33,636 nt of DNA. It comes from Bacillota bacterium (GTDB lineage Bacteria; Bacillota; Clostridia; Acetivibrionales; DUMC01). The stretch is taken from the NCBI GenBank assembly GCA_013314855.1, contig JABUEW010000037.1, positions 1-33,636 on the forward strand, given 5' to 3'. Positions 22,081-31,794 of this stretch are shown here, in pieces. Position 1 is the stretch's first letter. Each line of letters starts with the position of its first letter. Both the position numbers and the translations under genes were made by a program. The notes beneath the pieces are model-generated. The model saw only the letters and a list, made by a program, of their open reading frames with translations. It was not told where the DNA came from and searched no databases.

Positions 22081-23364
22081 ATGAAAAAAATATTAATATT
22101 TTTAATGCTTACTTGTTTGATACTATCTTTTACAGCCTGTTCAGATGGCGAAAGCGGGGGCAATGAAGAAAGCAATTCCCCTTCATCTGAATATGTGAAG
22201 CCTGAGGACGCCGCTCTTTACACAATCATGGTATACATAAATGGCTCCGACCTTGAAAGCCAGGGGGGAATGGCGACAAATGATATTGCAGAAATGGTCT
22301 CGGCAAATTTTCCAAAGAAAGACATTAATGTGATTATACAAACCGGCGGGACAATTAATTGGCAAAACGATATTATTCCTGGTAATAAACTTGCCAGGTA
22401 TCGAGTAATTGATGACGATATTGAACTTTTAGAAGAATTACCTGCCAAAAGTGTTGGGGAAAGTTCTACGCTGACTGCTTTCATCAATTACTGCATGGAT
22501 AAGTTTCCAGCAGATAAATTCGGGCTTATTATGTGGAACCATGGGGGCGGAGCGGTAACTGGATATGGAGTTGATGAGCTGTTTGATTATGATGGCCTTA
22601 CTTTAAATGAAATGAAGACAGCGTTTGATAATTCATATTTAAAAACCCATAAATTAGAATTTCTAGGCTTTGATGCATGCTTGATGGCGAATATCGAAAC
22701 AGCCTACATGGCGAAGGATTATGCAAAATATCTTATTGCGTCAGAGGAATTAGAACCGGGCTGTGGCTGGGATTATGCTACATGGCTGTCTCGCCTGGGC
22801 AGCAACCCAAAGATGAACGGTGATGAAATTGGACGAGAAATTGTTGATAGCTTCGTTAGCTTTTATAAAAATAATGGAATGGAAGATGAAGCAACTACTT
22901 TATCTATTATAGATTTAACCAAAGTGGGAAATGTTGTATCAGCTTTGGAAGATTTTATAGAAGCTGCTGATATTTCAAGTTCAAGTTATCAACAAATCGC
23001 AAAACCTCGTTCGAAAACCCGTGAATTTGGTATGCCATCAGAATACGGCGGTAGTACCGACATGGTTGATATTGTGCATATGGCACAACAATTCAAGGCT
23101 ATTTATCCAGGTGAAGCCGATGCACTTATCAAAGCAGTGGAAAATTCGGTTTTATATAAATCTCAGGCTGATTTTGTAAACAATGCAAATGGCTTATCAT
23201 TATATTTTCCCTATTCTGCAAAAAAAGAGATAAAAGAACGTATACCCGTTTATCAGACAAGCGGCTTTTCATCAAAATATATAAACTATGTATCAGAGTT
23301 TGCATCCGCTTTAACGAATATTATACCGATTTTATTGAGGTGTCATATGACGAATAGGAGGTAA
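22081..23364 (+). CDS. Clostripain-like (C11 family) cysteine peptidase lipoprotein
   Basis: The 427-residue product begins with a lipoprotein signal (MKKILIFLMLTCLILSFTAC, lipobox FTAC, Cys 20), so it is anchored on the outer face of the membrane. The C11 caspase-like fold is shown by YTIMVYINGSDLES, the catalytic His in MWNHGGG and the catalytic Cys in LGFDACLMANIE. C11 enzymes cleave after Arg or Lys. The C-terminus (ALTNIIPILLRCHMTNRR) looks abrupt and may be shortened by a frameshift close to the next gene. ATG 22081 follows AGAGGT. The next gene, also for a surface protein, starts six bases after its stop. Confidence 0.88.
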   Translation: MKKILIFLMLTCLILSFTACSDGESGGNEESNSPSSEYVKPEDAALYTIMVYINGSDLESQGGMATNDIAEMVSANFPKKDINVIIQTGGTINWQNDIIPGNKLARYRVIDDDIELLEELPAKSVGESSTLTAFINYCMDKFPADKFGLIMWNHGGGAVTGYGVDELFDYDGLTLNEMKTAFDNSYLKTHKLEFLGFDACLMANIETAYMAKDYAKYLIASEELEPGCGWDYATWLSRLGSNPKMNGDEIGREIVDSFVSFYKNNGMEDEATTLSIIDLTKVGNVVSALEDFIEAADISSSSYQQIAKPRSKTREFGMPSEYGGSTDMVDIVHMAQQFKAIYPGEADALIKAVENSVLYKSQADFVNNANGLSLYFPYSAKKEIKERIPVYQTSGFSSKYINYVSEFASALTNIIPILLRCHMTNRR

Positions 23365-23369
23365 TAGTC

Positions 23370-26300
23370 ATGAAAAAGACAATTGCTATTCTTGTGACAA
23401 TTATGCTCATATTGTCACAATTTTCAGTGCTTACAGTTTTTGCGGCAGGCGATCCTGACACAGGTGAATACGCTGACGAAGTAATACGTCTTGTCAATGA
23501 GGAACGTGCTAAAGCAGGGCTTGGAGCTTTAACCACAATGGAAAATTTAACCTACGCTGCAGAATTGCGTTCTGAAGAACTGGTGGAAGTATTTGGTCAC
23601 GACCGTCCGGATGGGAGTGAATGGAAAACGGTACTGGATGAGTACGAAATTTCATATAGTATTGCCAGCGAGAATATTGCTTATGGCCAAAAAACTCCGT
23701 CAGCGGTTGTGTCCGCATGGATGAATTCACCTGGACACAGAAAGAACATATTAAATGAAGAGGTCAATTATATAGGGGTAGGCTATTATCTAAATGGCGC
23801 TACGCCGTATTGGGCGCAGATTTTTATCGGCAGTGACGAATCGGATGAATCAGAGGGACCGAAGGAAGAAAAACCAACCGCCTCTGCACAAAAACCCAAA
23901 CCACAGACAGAATCAACGCAAACAGACGCATCCGGCGAATCGGGCAATATTCAAGCGGTGGAAGTTACGCAGGTTATGGGGAAAGGTCAATCTATAGACG
24001 ATGGCAAGCTGTATTATATGCGTTCGTTTGTTGCAGGGAAAAATACTGCCGTATTAGTTGTACTTAAAAATGCTGTGACAGTTGATCCGTCCGGCAATAC
24101 ACAATATGTAACGGTATCGAAAGACGGCAAGGAAATTGCCAGATTGAAGCCGCTGGGCCCTGCCATACAAACGAATATCATCCAATTCGTGCCGCAAAAC
24201 TTAAAAGATGTTGGCAGCTGGGCAGCAGGAAACTATACTATTACCGCTGTGATTGAAAATGACAAGAGCAGCGTTGATGTAAAGTTTGAAGAGCGTATGA
24301 CAATGCGGGTGCTGGCTGTTCCGGTTAAAGGGAATTGGGGTGGAGAAATAAAAAGCACCGAAGGTGATTGGAAAACGGCAGGAAAATTTACCCAGGCAGT
24401 ATACCCCCTCAAAAATGGCGGCCTTATCTGGGAGCTTGCGCCGGAACTTGATTTGAGCGATGACAAATATGATCTTACAACTGATGATGGCATGTTTGAA
24501 GTTTGGCAGGCCCTTGCTGACAAGCAAACACGTGACAACAAATATACACTTATCGTAGGTTTCGTCCGTGACCGGCAAGGCGATGGCAGCTTACAGGGAT
24601 ATACTTATGGGCTACCGGCAACCATTGTCACCGAATCCGATGAAGATATGTTGGCAACGGTTGCACATGAAATTGCTCATTGTTATGAAATCGGCGATGA
24701 ATACAGTGGCGGTTCTATTAATATGAATATAAATCCCGCTCCTTATGGTATGTCCGGAAGCGACTGGTACAACAGTGAAGAGGAAATTACGGCAAATAAA
24801 AAGTTTATTAAAGGAGAATCTGAAACATACGGCGAAGGCTCGCTTGTTTTGGAAGAACAGCACGCATACGAACCTTATGGGCGCGGCCTGTTGGGCACTA
24901 TGGTAAGTTACATGGGTTCCGGTGCAAAGCAGTCACAATATTGGACAACATCGGCACTTTGGGAGCAACTTTTCAAAAGCTTTGCACATAGTGGAAAACA
25001 GGTATTGGCAGACCAAAGTCAAGCCGAAGAGAAAGAATGGATCGATTTAATTGATATTTCCGGCGTAGTCTACAAGGACGGATCCATTCGTCTTGACCCG
25101 TCTTATCAATATGAAGGCTTATGGGAGGATGTGAAAGAACCAACAGGAACAGGATATTTTGTTGTCTTACTCGATAAAGAAGAAAAAGAACTTCAAAAGG
25201 TAAAGTTTGGCGTTTCGTTCACAGCAAATTCCAATCCGCCGAGAAGTCTCGATAAAGCGCCGTTTTCTGTAACTTTAAAATATCCGCAGGATACGCAGTT
25301 TTTAGAACTTCGTTATGGGACACAAACAATTTATCGTAAAGAAATATCCAAGAATAAACCGGAGGTATCGTTCTCACCGGTAACTGGCAGGGGGGAATTA
25401 AGCGGAAAACAGATTATCGAATGGCAAGGAAGAGATAAAGATGGCGACAAGCTCTATTACGAGCTCTGGTATTCACCAAGTGAAGACGACTGGATATGCC
25501 TTGCAAAAGATATTACCGAAACTGCTTTTGAGGTAGATTTCGATACGCTGCCGGGCGGGAAAGAAGCAATATTCTATCTTTACGCTACAGACGGGATCAA
25601 TACGGCTTATACCGAGAGCGAAAGTTTTTCCGTTGCTTACAAAGCGCCGGAAATTATGACCGAGCAAAAACAGCCGGAAGTGTTTAAGGTGACGGATGAA
25701 ATTTACTTTGAAGTAGACGTGTATGACCCCCAGGATGGCTATATGTATGAACCTGAAGGACAAATTGTCTGGAAGGATAAAAAAGGTGAAGTTGTATCTG
25801 AAGATTATGCTTTGCTATTTTACCCTTATGAGCTTTCAATCGGTGAGCACACATTTACAATGACTGCAACCAATTCCGGAGGGAAAACGGTTTCACGCGA
25901 ATACAGGTTTTTGATTGAAAATGATGAGTCCGCTTTGCCTCAGGGTTGGTCGAGAGAAGAGTTTAAAGAAGCAATGGTGCTGGGTTTAGTTGACCCTGAA
26001 CTTATGTATGGTTATGCGAATAATGCAAGTAAGTTGGACCTTGCCATGACTGCCGTCAATCTGTATCTTCAAATTGCTGATGTGATTGAAGAAGTAGAAC
26101 TCAGTGAAGAAGCGCCATATGCTGATTATGAAGACAAGGACGGCTATGCCGAAATGGCGGTAAAGTATGGTTTTCTTACTGCAAATGACAATAAGTTTGA
26201 ACCTCAAAAGCCTGTAACCCGTTCCGAAGTAGTGGATACTTTCTGCAAGGTACTCAATTTAGCAGGATATAGAATCAATCAAAACGAGAATTTTATTGAA

Positions 26301-26474
26301 AAATATACCGATATTGGAACATTAACCGGGATTTCAAGGGCAAATATGGCATGTTTTAATGCGCTTGGTATCATAAAAGGGAGTGGAGATAATAAACTTG
26401 CACCATTTGATTTTGCTACGCGTGAACAAATTGTCGTGATAGCAAAAAGGGTTGCTGATGAAGTGTCAGAGTAA
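23370..26474 (+). CDS. Surface protein: CAP domain, zinc metallopeptidase, SLH anchor
   Basis: The 1034-residue exported protein has a signal peptide (ending near TVFAAG) and a CAP/SCP domain at about 30-155 with HDRPDGSEW, ENIAYG and WMNSPGHRKNIL. A low-complexity PKEEKPTASAQKPKPQTES linker follows. The peptidase domain has a zinc motif HEIAH at 433-437, then GDEYSGG, similar to M64/IgA-peptidase-like enzymes. Ig-like beta domains come next (about 560-860). The last 170 residues read as S-layer homology repeats (FEPQKPVTRSEVVDTFCKVL, LAPFDFATREQIVVIAKRVA) that attach to cell-wall polymers. ATG 23370 follows TAGGAGGT. The pairing of a CAP domain with a peptidase is unusual. Family placement of the peptidase is tentative. 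Confidence 0.85.
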   Translation: MKKTIAILVTIMLILSQFSVLTVFAAGDPDTGEYADEVIRLVNEERAKAGLGALTTMENLTYAAELRSEELVEVFGHDRPDGSEWKTVLDEYEISYSIASENIAYGQKTPSAVVSAWMNSPGHRKNILNEEVNYIGVGYYLNGATPYWAQIFIGSDESDESEGPKEEKPTASAQKPKPQTESTQTDASGESGNIQAVEVTQVMGKGQSIDDGKLYYMRSFVAGKNTAVLVVLKNAVTVDPSGNTQYVTVSKDGKEIARLKPLGPAIQTNIIQFVPQNLKDVGSWAAGNYTITAVIENDKSSVDVKFEERMTMRVLAVPVKGNWGGEIKSTEGDWKTAGKFTQAVYPLKNGGLIWELAPELDLSDDKYDLTTDDGMFEVWQALADKQTRDNKYTLIVGFVRDRQGDGSLQGYTYGLPATIVTESDEDMLATVAHEIAHCYEIGDEYSGGSINMNINPAPYGMSGSDWYNSEEEITANKKFIKGESETYGEGSLVLEEQHAYEPYGRGLLGTMVSYMGSGAKQSQYWTTSALWEQLFKSFAHSGKQVLADQSQAEEKEWIDLIDISGVVYKDGSIRLDPSYQYEGLWEDVKEPTGTGYFVVLLDKEEKELQKVKFGVSFTANSNPPRSLDKAPFSVTLKYPQDTQFLELRYGTQTIYRKEISKNKPEVSFSPVTGRGELSGKQIIEWQGRDKDGDKLYYELWYSPSEDDWICLAKDITETAFEVDFDTLPGGKEAIFYLYATDGINTAYTESESFSVAYKAPEIMTEQKQPEVFKVTDEIYFEVDVYDPQDGYMYEPEGQIVWKDKKGEVVSEDYALLFYPYELSIGEHTFTMTATNSGGKTVSREYRFLIENDESALPQGWSREEFKEAMVLGLVDPELMYGYANNASKLDLAMTAVNLYLQIADVIEEVELSEEAPYADYEDKDGYAEMAVKYGFLTANDNKFEPQKPVTRSEVVDTFCKVLNLAGYRINQNENFIEKYTDIGTLTGISRANMACFNALGIIKGSGDNKLAPFDFATREQIVVIAKRVADEVSE

Positions 26475-26578
26475 TGGTGAAAATATGGAAATCGATTTTG
26501 ATTTTTAGGGTATAATATAATCAACAAGTTTGCTGAGTATGTTATTCTATATAGGTAGCGATAAAGATTTTGCATCTC

Positions 26579-26643
26579 AAGGGGTGATGGTTTTCTTCCG
26601 GAACAAATTTTAATAGCACCGGAAAGATAAAAGCCATCACCCC
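26579..26643. repeat. Long imperfect hairpin between convergent reading frames
   Basis: GGGGTGATGGTTTTCT and TTCCGG (26580-26601) face CCGGAA and AAAAGCCATCACCCC (26618-26642). The arms are about 23 bases with small bulges and a 16-base loop. No T tract follows on either strand, so a MITE-like element is as likely as a terminator. Confidence 0.6.
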
Positions 26644-26652
26644 GTCAGAACG

Positions 26653-26826
26653 TTATTGTTGCTGCCTAATGTTTACAAAGTGGATATTTACTATAATTGG
26701 GATTTGATAACCAACGATTTTTTTCTTACCAATTGGTCTTTCATACTCTGAAATAACTTTCAGCTTCAGCCTGGTTGTAGAACAAAAATCATATTCATGG
26801 CTGTAAATATTGCGAATCCATTGCAT
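26653..26826 (-). CDS. Possible 57-residue protein
   Basis: A minus-strand frame from ATG 26826 encodes MQWIRNIYSHEYDFCSTTRL, then KLKVISEYERPIGKKKIVGY and a short hydrophobic end. The composition (YERPIGKKKIVGYQIP) looks protein-like rather than random, and nothing overlaps it. The SD is weak and an in-frame stop lies just upstream, so it may be a fragment of a longer lost gene. No family recognised. Confidence 0.35.
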   Translation of the reverse strand: MQWIRNIYSHEYDFCSTTRLKLKVISEYERPIGKKKIVGYQIPIIVNIHFVNIRQQQ

Positions 26827-26903
26827 ACATCTTCACATTATAAGGAACGGGTGATAATATATCAATAAGAGGATATGATAATAAATGGGGGCTGGAAGTT
26901 TGG

Positions 26904-29900
26904 ATGTTTGTTTTACCGGATTATATAATTTGTGAACAAATCCATGAAAATAGCAGAATAAATATATACAGAGGATATACAGCCAGGCACCGGGTGCCGG
27001 TTATCATAAAGGCGCTAAAAAAAGAAGCAGCCAACTCGATTGGAATATCAAGGCTCATACATGAGTACGAAATTACCCGGAATCTTAATATCGAAGGCAT
27101 TATTAAGGCCATAAGATTGGAACAGGCAGGGTCATTCTTTGCCCTGATCATGGAAGATATCGGGGCTGTATCCTTGAGAAAATACATGCAGGACCATCCA
27201 GTGAGCCTGCAGAACTTTCTTGATATTGCTGTCCATCTTACAGAAGTTCTTGGCCGACTTCATCAAAAAGGTATAATCCATAGGGATTTGAAACCGGAAA
27301 ATATTCTCATACATCCCAGTATGGGAAAAGTATATATTATTGATTTCAGCAGCGCCGAACTTTTTCCTGCGGAAAGTAAAAATACCCTGCTTTCAAATAA
27401 TCCGGCAGGGACCCTGGAGTATATGTCTCCGGAACAAACAGGCCGGTTGAATATAGGGATTGACCAACGCAGTGACCTTTATTCTCTGGGGGTAATATTT
27501 TATGAGATAATGACCGACCAGCTTCCTTTGCAGGCTGAAAAACCTGCTGAGTGGATACATGCCCATTTAACCCGGAAACCGGAACCGCCGGATAAAATCA
27601 ACCCTGATATTCCTTCCGTTATATCCGATATCATTATGAAACTATTGGCAAAGGGTGCTGAAGAGAGATACCAGAGTGCCTATGGGCTTTTGTGGGATCT
27701 TAAAGAATGTAAGAGACAGCTGATTCAAACAGGAAGGATTGAGCCTTTTTCCATAGGACGGATGGACGTATCCGCACGTTTCCAGCTGCCCCGTAAGCTC
27801 TATGGAAGAGAAAGGGAGAAGGAAGCTTTAAAAGCTGCTTTTGACCGTGTATGTGAAGGTCAGGCCGAGACAATACTGGTAAGCGGATATCCGGGTGTAG
27901 GCAAAACAATGTTGATAAATGAAAGCCTGAAGCCCATTGTGATGGAAAAAGGCTATTTCATCATGGGGAAATTTGACCAGCTCAGGCAAAACATTCCTTA
28001 TGCTCCCTTCGCGGCTGCCTTTGGGAATCTGGTAAAACAGCTGATGACCGAAAGTCAGAAAGAGCTGGACCGGTGGAAGAAAAGAATTTTGTGTGCTCTT
28101 GGCCGGAACGGTGCAGTGGTCACCGAGATCATTCCGGAACTGGAATGGATCATCGGAAAGCAGATTCCTGTGGATGTGCTGTCCCCGAAAGAGACTGAAA
28201 ACCGTTTCCTGCTGGTATTCAGAGATTTTGTCAGGGCATTTGCCCGGAGAGAGCATCCGCTGGTGCTGTTTCTAGACGACCTGCAGTGGTCGGACCCTGC
28301 TTCGGTACACTTACTGAAGTATTTGAACCAGGATGCAAACCTTCACTTTTTGCTTTTCATCGGAGCTTTCCGAGAAAATGAGGTGAATGGGGATCACCCG
28401 CTGGCGGAAATGCTGGAAGAAAGCCGTAAAGGGAAGCCCCATGAGAAGCATATTTCCCTGCTGCCCATGGAAAGAAACCAGGTTGAGAAACTGGTAGCTG
28501 AAACGCTGCACGCTGAGTCGGAAAATACGGCTGCCCTGGCGGAGGTATTGTACCGTAAATCCGGGGGCAATCCCTTTTTCCTGGGGCAGTTGCTCACTCT
28601 GATACATGACGAAGGATTTCTATATTTCAATACACAGGAAGGCTGCTGGAAGTGGGAACTGGAAGCTATCCAAAAGCTGCAGCCGGGAGAGGATGTGCTG
28701 GAAACTCTCCTGAAAAAGCTGCAAAGGCTTCCGGAGGAGACCCGGGAGATCATGAAGCTGGCGGCCTGCATTGGAAACAGATTTGACCTGGAAACACTGG
28801 CTGCTGTGAGCGGCAAGTCTTTGGAGGAGACAGCCTCCTGCCTGATGCCGTCGATCCTTGAAGGGCTTGTCCTGACAGCGGTAAATCAAAAGAAAAACCT
28901 GACTTCAGCTTATCCGGAGACCATGCTCTCTGTATTTGAATTCCTGCATGACCGGGTACAGCAGGCTGTCTATTCCCTCATTCCGGAAAATGAGAAGAAA
29001 GAGAAGCACATTGTCATCGGTCGTCTGCTTTTACAGAATACGGTCCGCAGCAGTCCGGAAGAGAAGATACTGTCCATCATGGACCATTTCAACCGCAGCC
29101 TGGAACTGATTTATGACCCTGTAGAGAGGATGGAGCTGGCAGGATATAACCTGATGGCGGGACGGAAGGCTAAAGTCTCGGCGGCGTATGCTTCGGCCCT
29201 GCAATATTTCAGATCCGGAAGGGCACTGCTGCCAGACGCCGCATGGGAGCATGCCTATAGTCTCAGCTATGACCTGCACCTGGAGCTTGCCCAGGCGGAA
29301 TATCTATCTGGCAATGTGAAAGCTGCCGAAGAACTATTTGACGCTGTCATCGAGAAGGCCGGAACTGAACTGGAGCGGGCAGGCGTATACGGCTTGAAGG
29401 TGATATTATATGCTGGCATGGGGAAATATGCCGAAGCGGTCCGGACGGGTATCCACGCTCTGGAGAATTTGGGAGTCAAGCTGCCTGTCCACCCCAAAAA
29501 ACTGGATTATGCAAGGGAACTGCTGCTATATAAATGGTACATGCGGAATAAAAAAATTGAAGATCTGATCCATCTGCCTGAGATGAAGGATCCGGTACAG
29601 AGGAAGATTGCAGAGCTCTTGACCCGTCTGTCCTCCGTAACAATGACCAGCTATCCGGATTTATACAGCTTTATTATTCTGAAAACCGGCAATCATGCCG
29701 TCCGGCATGGAAATACCGAAATGACTTCCGTCGGATACTTCGGGTACAGCATTACTGCCGGAAGCATTCTGGGAGATTATGAAGCAGGGGATAGGTATGG
29801 AAGGGTATGCATCCATCTGGTGGAAAAGTATGACCGGAGTTCTTCCAAATGCATCATATATTTTGTCATCGGAGCGTTTATTTCCCATTGGACCCGGCAC

Positions 29901-31613
29901 GCGGCCTTAGGGCTGGAGTACCTCGAAAAGGCTGCCCGCAGCGGGATGGAAGCCGGGGATGTACTGATTATTGGTTATGCACATTGTCTTATTCTTGAAA
30001 TCCGGTATCTTCTAGGTATTTCCCTGGGGGAAATTGCAGAGGAGATCCGGAAAAAACATGAGATTGCAAGAAGGCTAAAGCATGACAACCTTGCTATCAA
30101 TGCGGCAATTTACGAAAAGGTTATATCGGCGCTGCGGGGACGAAAGGCAGATTCACTGGCATCCGGTGCAGCAGAGTTTCAAAAGGATGAGTTTCTACAA
30201 CTGGCACAGAAGGATCAATCTTCCCTGGCAACCTATTATTTTTACAAAATGCAGTTGTGCTACATGGCAGGAAATTACAGGGATGCCCTGTCTGCCGCAC
30301 AAAAGATAGAGCCTCTAACCGGGGCTATTCTTGGCTTTATGATCAGCGCCGAATACAATTTTTATCATTCTCTGACTATAATGGCTCTTTATGGGGAACT
30401 GTCCTTTAAGGACAGGAAGCGTCACTGGAAAACACTGAAAAAAAACCAGCGGCAGATGAAAAAATGGTTGGAGGCCTGCAAGGAGAACTTTGAACACAAA
30501 TTCCTGCTGGTTGCCGCCGAAACAGCGCGCCTGCGGAACAGAAGGGAGGAAGCCATGTCGCTTTATGACCGGGCCATTCGATCAGCCCGGGAAAACGGCT
30601 ATATACAAAACGAAGCCCTTGCCAATGAACTGGCGGCAAGGTTTTATCTGTTCCAGGGTCTGAGGAAAATAGCAAGGACTTATATGATGGACGCCTGTAG
30701 CGGATACAATAGATGGGGAGCTTTTGCAAAAGTTAAAGAACTTCAGAACCGATATCCCGAACTTTTGGACGGAATAGATTTCGAAAAGCAAAAGAATGAT
30801 ACTGCTCAAGTATTTGAAAATATACTAAGTATTTCTACGACAAGCGACAGTGAAACGGCAGGCAGCCTGGATATGTATTTTATAGATAAAGCGGTAGAAA
30901 ATATTTCTAAAGAGACTGACATAAATAAGCTGCTCGAAAGCTTTTTAGATATAGCAGTCCAAAGCATCGGTGCAGACAGGGGGTATTTAATACTTGAAAA
31001 AAATGGAGAGTTGTTTATCGAAGCTGCAAAAGATAGTAACTGCAGTGTAACGGTCGTAAAAACCGTCCCAGTGGAAGAAAGTCATAAACTTTCAAAGGCA
31101 ATAGTACGGTATGTCGCCCGAACCCTTGAGACTATAGTTTTAAATTGTGGAGAGCAGAATGGAATCTTTGCCAGTGACCCTTATATAGCAAAATCGGATT
31201 TAAGGTCGGTAGCCTGTCTGCCTTTATTGTTTCAGGGAATACCGTTTGGTGTGCTTTACTTTGAAAACAGCCTTCTACCCGGGGTATTTACACCTGATCG
31301 GCTTGAGGCGTTGAAGCTATTATCCACCCAGGTAGCCTGTGTTAAAAAACTGCAATCGTATCTGGAGGAAAATACTGTAAAGGCCGAAGAGGAAGCATAC
31401 CCCTATCTTATTGATCCTCTCACTGAACGGGAGACAGAGGTGCTCAATCTCATCGTAGAGGGAATGTCCAATAAGGAAATTGCCGATAGGTTGGAGATCA
31501 CCATAAATACAGTTAAGGGCTATATAAAGAATATATATGAAAAACTGGGAGTAAACAGGAGGGTACAGGTCGTAACCAGGGCAAAGGAACTTAAGATATT
31601 GAAAAATAAGTAG
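26904..31613 (+). CDS. Multidomain regulator: Ser/Thr kinase, AAA ATPase, GAF, LuxR helix-turn-helix
   Basis: The 1569-residue cytoplasmic protein starts with a protein-kinase domain (about 1-270): Lys 36 in VIIK, catalytic HRDLKPEN at 126-133 and SPEQTG. The Gly-rich loop is not recognisable and DFG is DFS (147-149). Next is an AAA-16-type ATPase with Walker A SGYPGVGKT (near 327-335) and Walker B LVLFLDDLQW. A long helical TPR-like region (about 620-1290) follows, then a GAF sensor domain (about 1330-1490) and a LuxR DNA-binding domain (LTERETEVLNLIVEGMSNKE, last 65 residues). Relatives usually end in a histidine kinase; here the output is DNA binding. ATG 26904 follows GGGGGCTGG. TTCACA-17-TAATAT at about 26832-26860 is a weak promoter candidate. 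Confidence 0.9.
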   Translation: MFVLPDYIICEQIHENSRINIYRGYTARHRVPVIIKALKKEAANSIGISRLIHEYEITRNLNIEGIIKAIRLEQAGSFFALIMEDIGAVSLRKYMQDHPVSLQNFLDIAVHLTEVLGRLHQKGIIHRDLKPENILIHPSMGKVYIIDFSSAELFPAESKNTLLSNNPAGTLEYMSPEQTGRLNIGIDQRSDLYSLGVIFYEIMTDQLPLQAEKPAEWIHAHLTRKPEPPDKINPDIPSVISDIIMKLLAKGAEERYQSAYGLLWDLKECKRQLIQTGRIEPFSIGRMDVSARFQLPRKLYGREREKEALKAAFDRVCEGQAETILVSGYPGVGKTMLINESLKPIVMEKGYFIMGKFDQLRQNIPYAPFAAAFGNLVKQLMTESQKELDRWKKRILCALGRNGAVVTEIIPELEWIIGKQIPVDVLSPKETENRFLLVFRDFVRAFARREHPLVLFLDDLQWSDPASVHLLKYLNQDANLHFLLFIGAFRENEVNGDHPLAEMLEESRKGKPHEKHISLLPMERNQVEKLVAETLHAESENTAALAEVLYRKSGGNPFFLGQLLTLIHDEGFLYFNTQEGCWKWELEAIQKLQPGEDVLETLLKKLQRLPEETREIMKLAACIGNRFDLETLAAVSGKSLEETASCLMPSILEGLVLTAVNQKKNLTSAYPETMLSVFEFLHDRVQQAVYSLIPENEKKEKHIVIGRLLLQNTVRSSPEEKILSIMDHFNRSLELIYDPVERMELAGYNLMAGRKAKVSAAYASALQYFRSGRALLPDAAWEHAYSLSYDLHLELAQAEYLSGNVKAAEELFDAVIEKAGTELERAGVYGLKVILYAGMGKYAEAVRTGIHALENLGVKLPVHPKKLDYARELLLYKWYMRNKKIEDLIHLPEMKDPVQRKIAELLTRLSSVTMTSYPDLYSFIILKTGNHAVRHGNTEMTSVGYFGYSITAGSILGDYEAGDRYGRVCIHLVEKYDRSSSKCIIYFVIGAFISHWTRHAALGLEYLEKAARSGMEAGDVLIIGYAHCLILEIRYLLGISLGEIAEEIRKKHEIARRLKHDNLAINAAIYEKVISALRGRKADSLASGAAEFQKDEFLQLAQKDQSSLATYYFYKMQLCYMAGNYRDALSAAQKIEPLTGAILGFMISAEYNFYHSLTIMALYGELSFKDRKRHWKTLKKNQRQMKKWLEACKENFEHKFLLVAAETARLRNRREEAMSLYDRAIRSARENGYIQNEALANELAARFYLFQGLRKIARTYMMDACSGYNRWGAFAKVKELQNRYPELLDGIDFEKQKNDTAQVFENILSISTTSDSETAGSLDMYFIDKAVENISKETDINKLLESFLDIAVQSIGADRGYLILEKNGELFIEAAKDSNCSVTVVKTVPVEESHKLSKAIVRYVARTLETIVLNCGEQNGIFASDPYIAKSDLRSVACLPLLFQGIPFGVLYFENSLLPGVFTPDRLEALKLLSTQVACVKKLQSYLEENTVKAEEEAYPYLIDPLTERETEVLNLIVEGMSNKEIADRLEITINTVKGYIKNIYEKLGVNRRVQVVTRAKELKILKNK

Positions 31614-31634
31614 GATGATAAAAAAATGTGTTTT

Positions 31635-31667
31635 CCTACCCTTTCGGGTGATTTCTTTTTTTTTTAA
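31635..31667 (+). terminator. Terminator of the large regulator gene
   Basis: TACCC (31637-31641) with GGGTG (31646-31650), loop TTTC, followed by a long T tract. The same element in slightly stronger form ends the miniature copy at 20268. Confidence 0.75.
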
Positions 31668-31702
31668 GTTATAAACCTACTAAAAATTAATAATTTCCCA
31701 AT

Positions 31703-31734
31703 TTGACATCAACAAAACCAATTTATGGTATAAT
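31703..31734 (+). promoter_or_regulatory. Extended -10 promoter of the transposase
   Basis: TGGTATAAT (31726-31734) is an extended -10 element. TTGACA (31703-31708) matches the -35 consensus but the spacer is 20 bases, so the extended -10 probably does most of the work. Confidence 0.6.
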
Positions 31735-31794
31735 GTTGTACAGTCAATAAACTTTATACACGAAAGGAGTAGTGTCACCTTGTACAACATTATA
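31729..31794. repeat. Perfect 14-bp inverted repeat over promoter and start codon
   Basis: TATAATGTTGTACA (31729-31742) is the exact reverse complement of TGTACAACATTATA (31781-31794). The left arm is the -10 box and transcription start; the right arm lies on the transposase start codon. It could be an operator for a repressor, or fold the leader mRNA. Confidence 0.7.
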
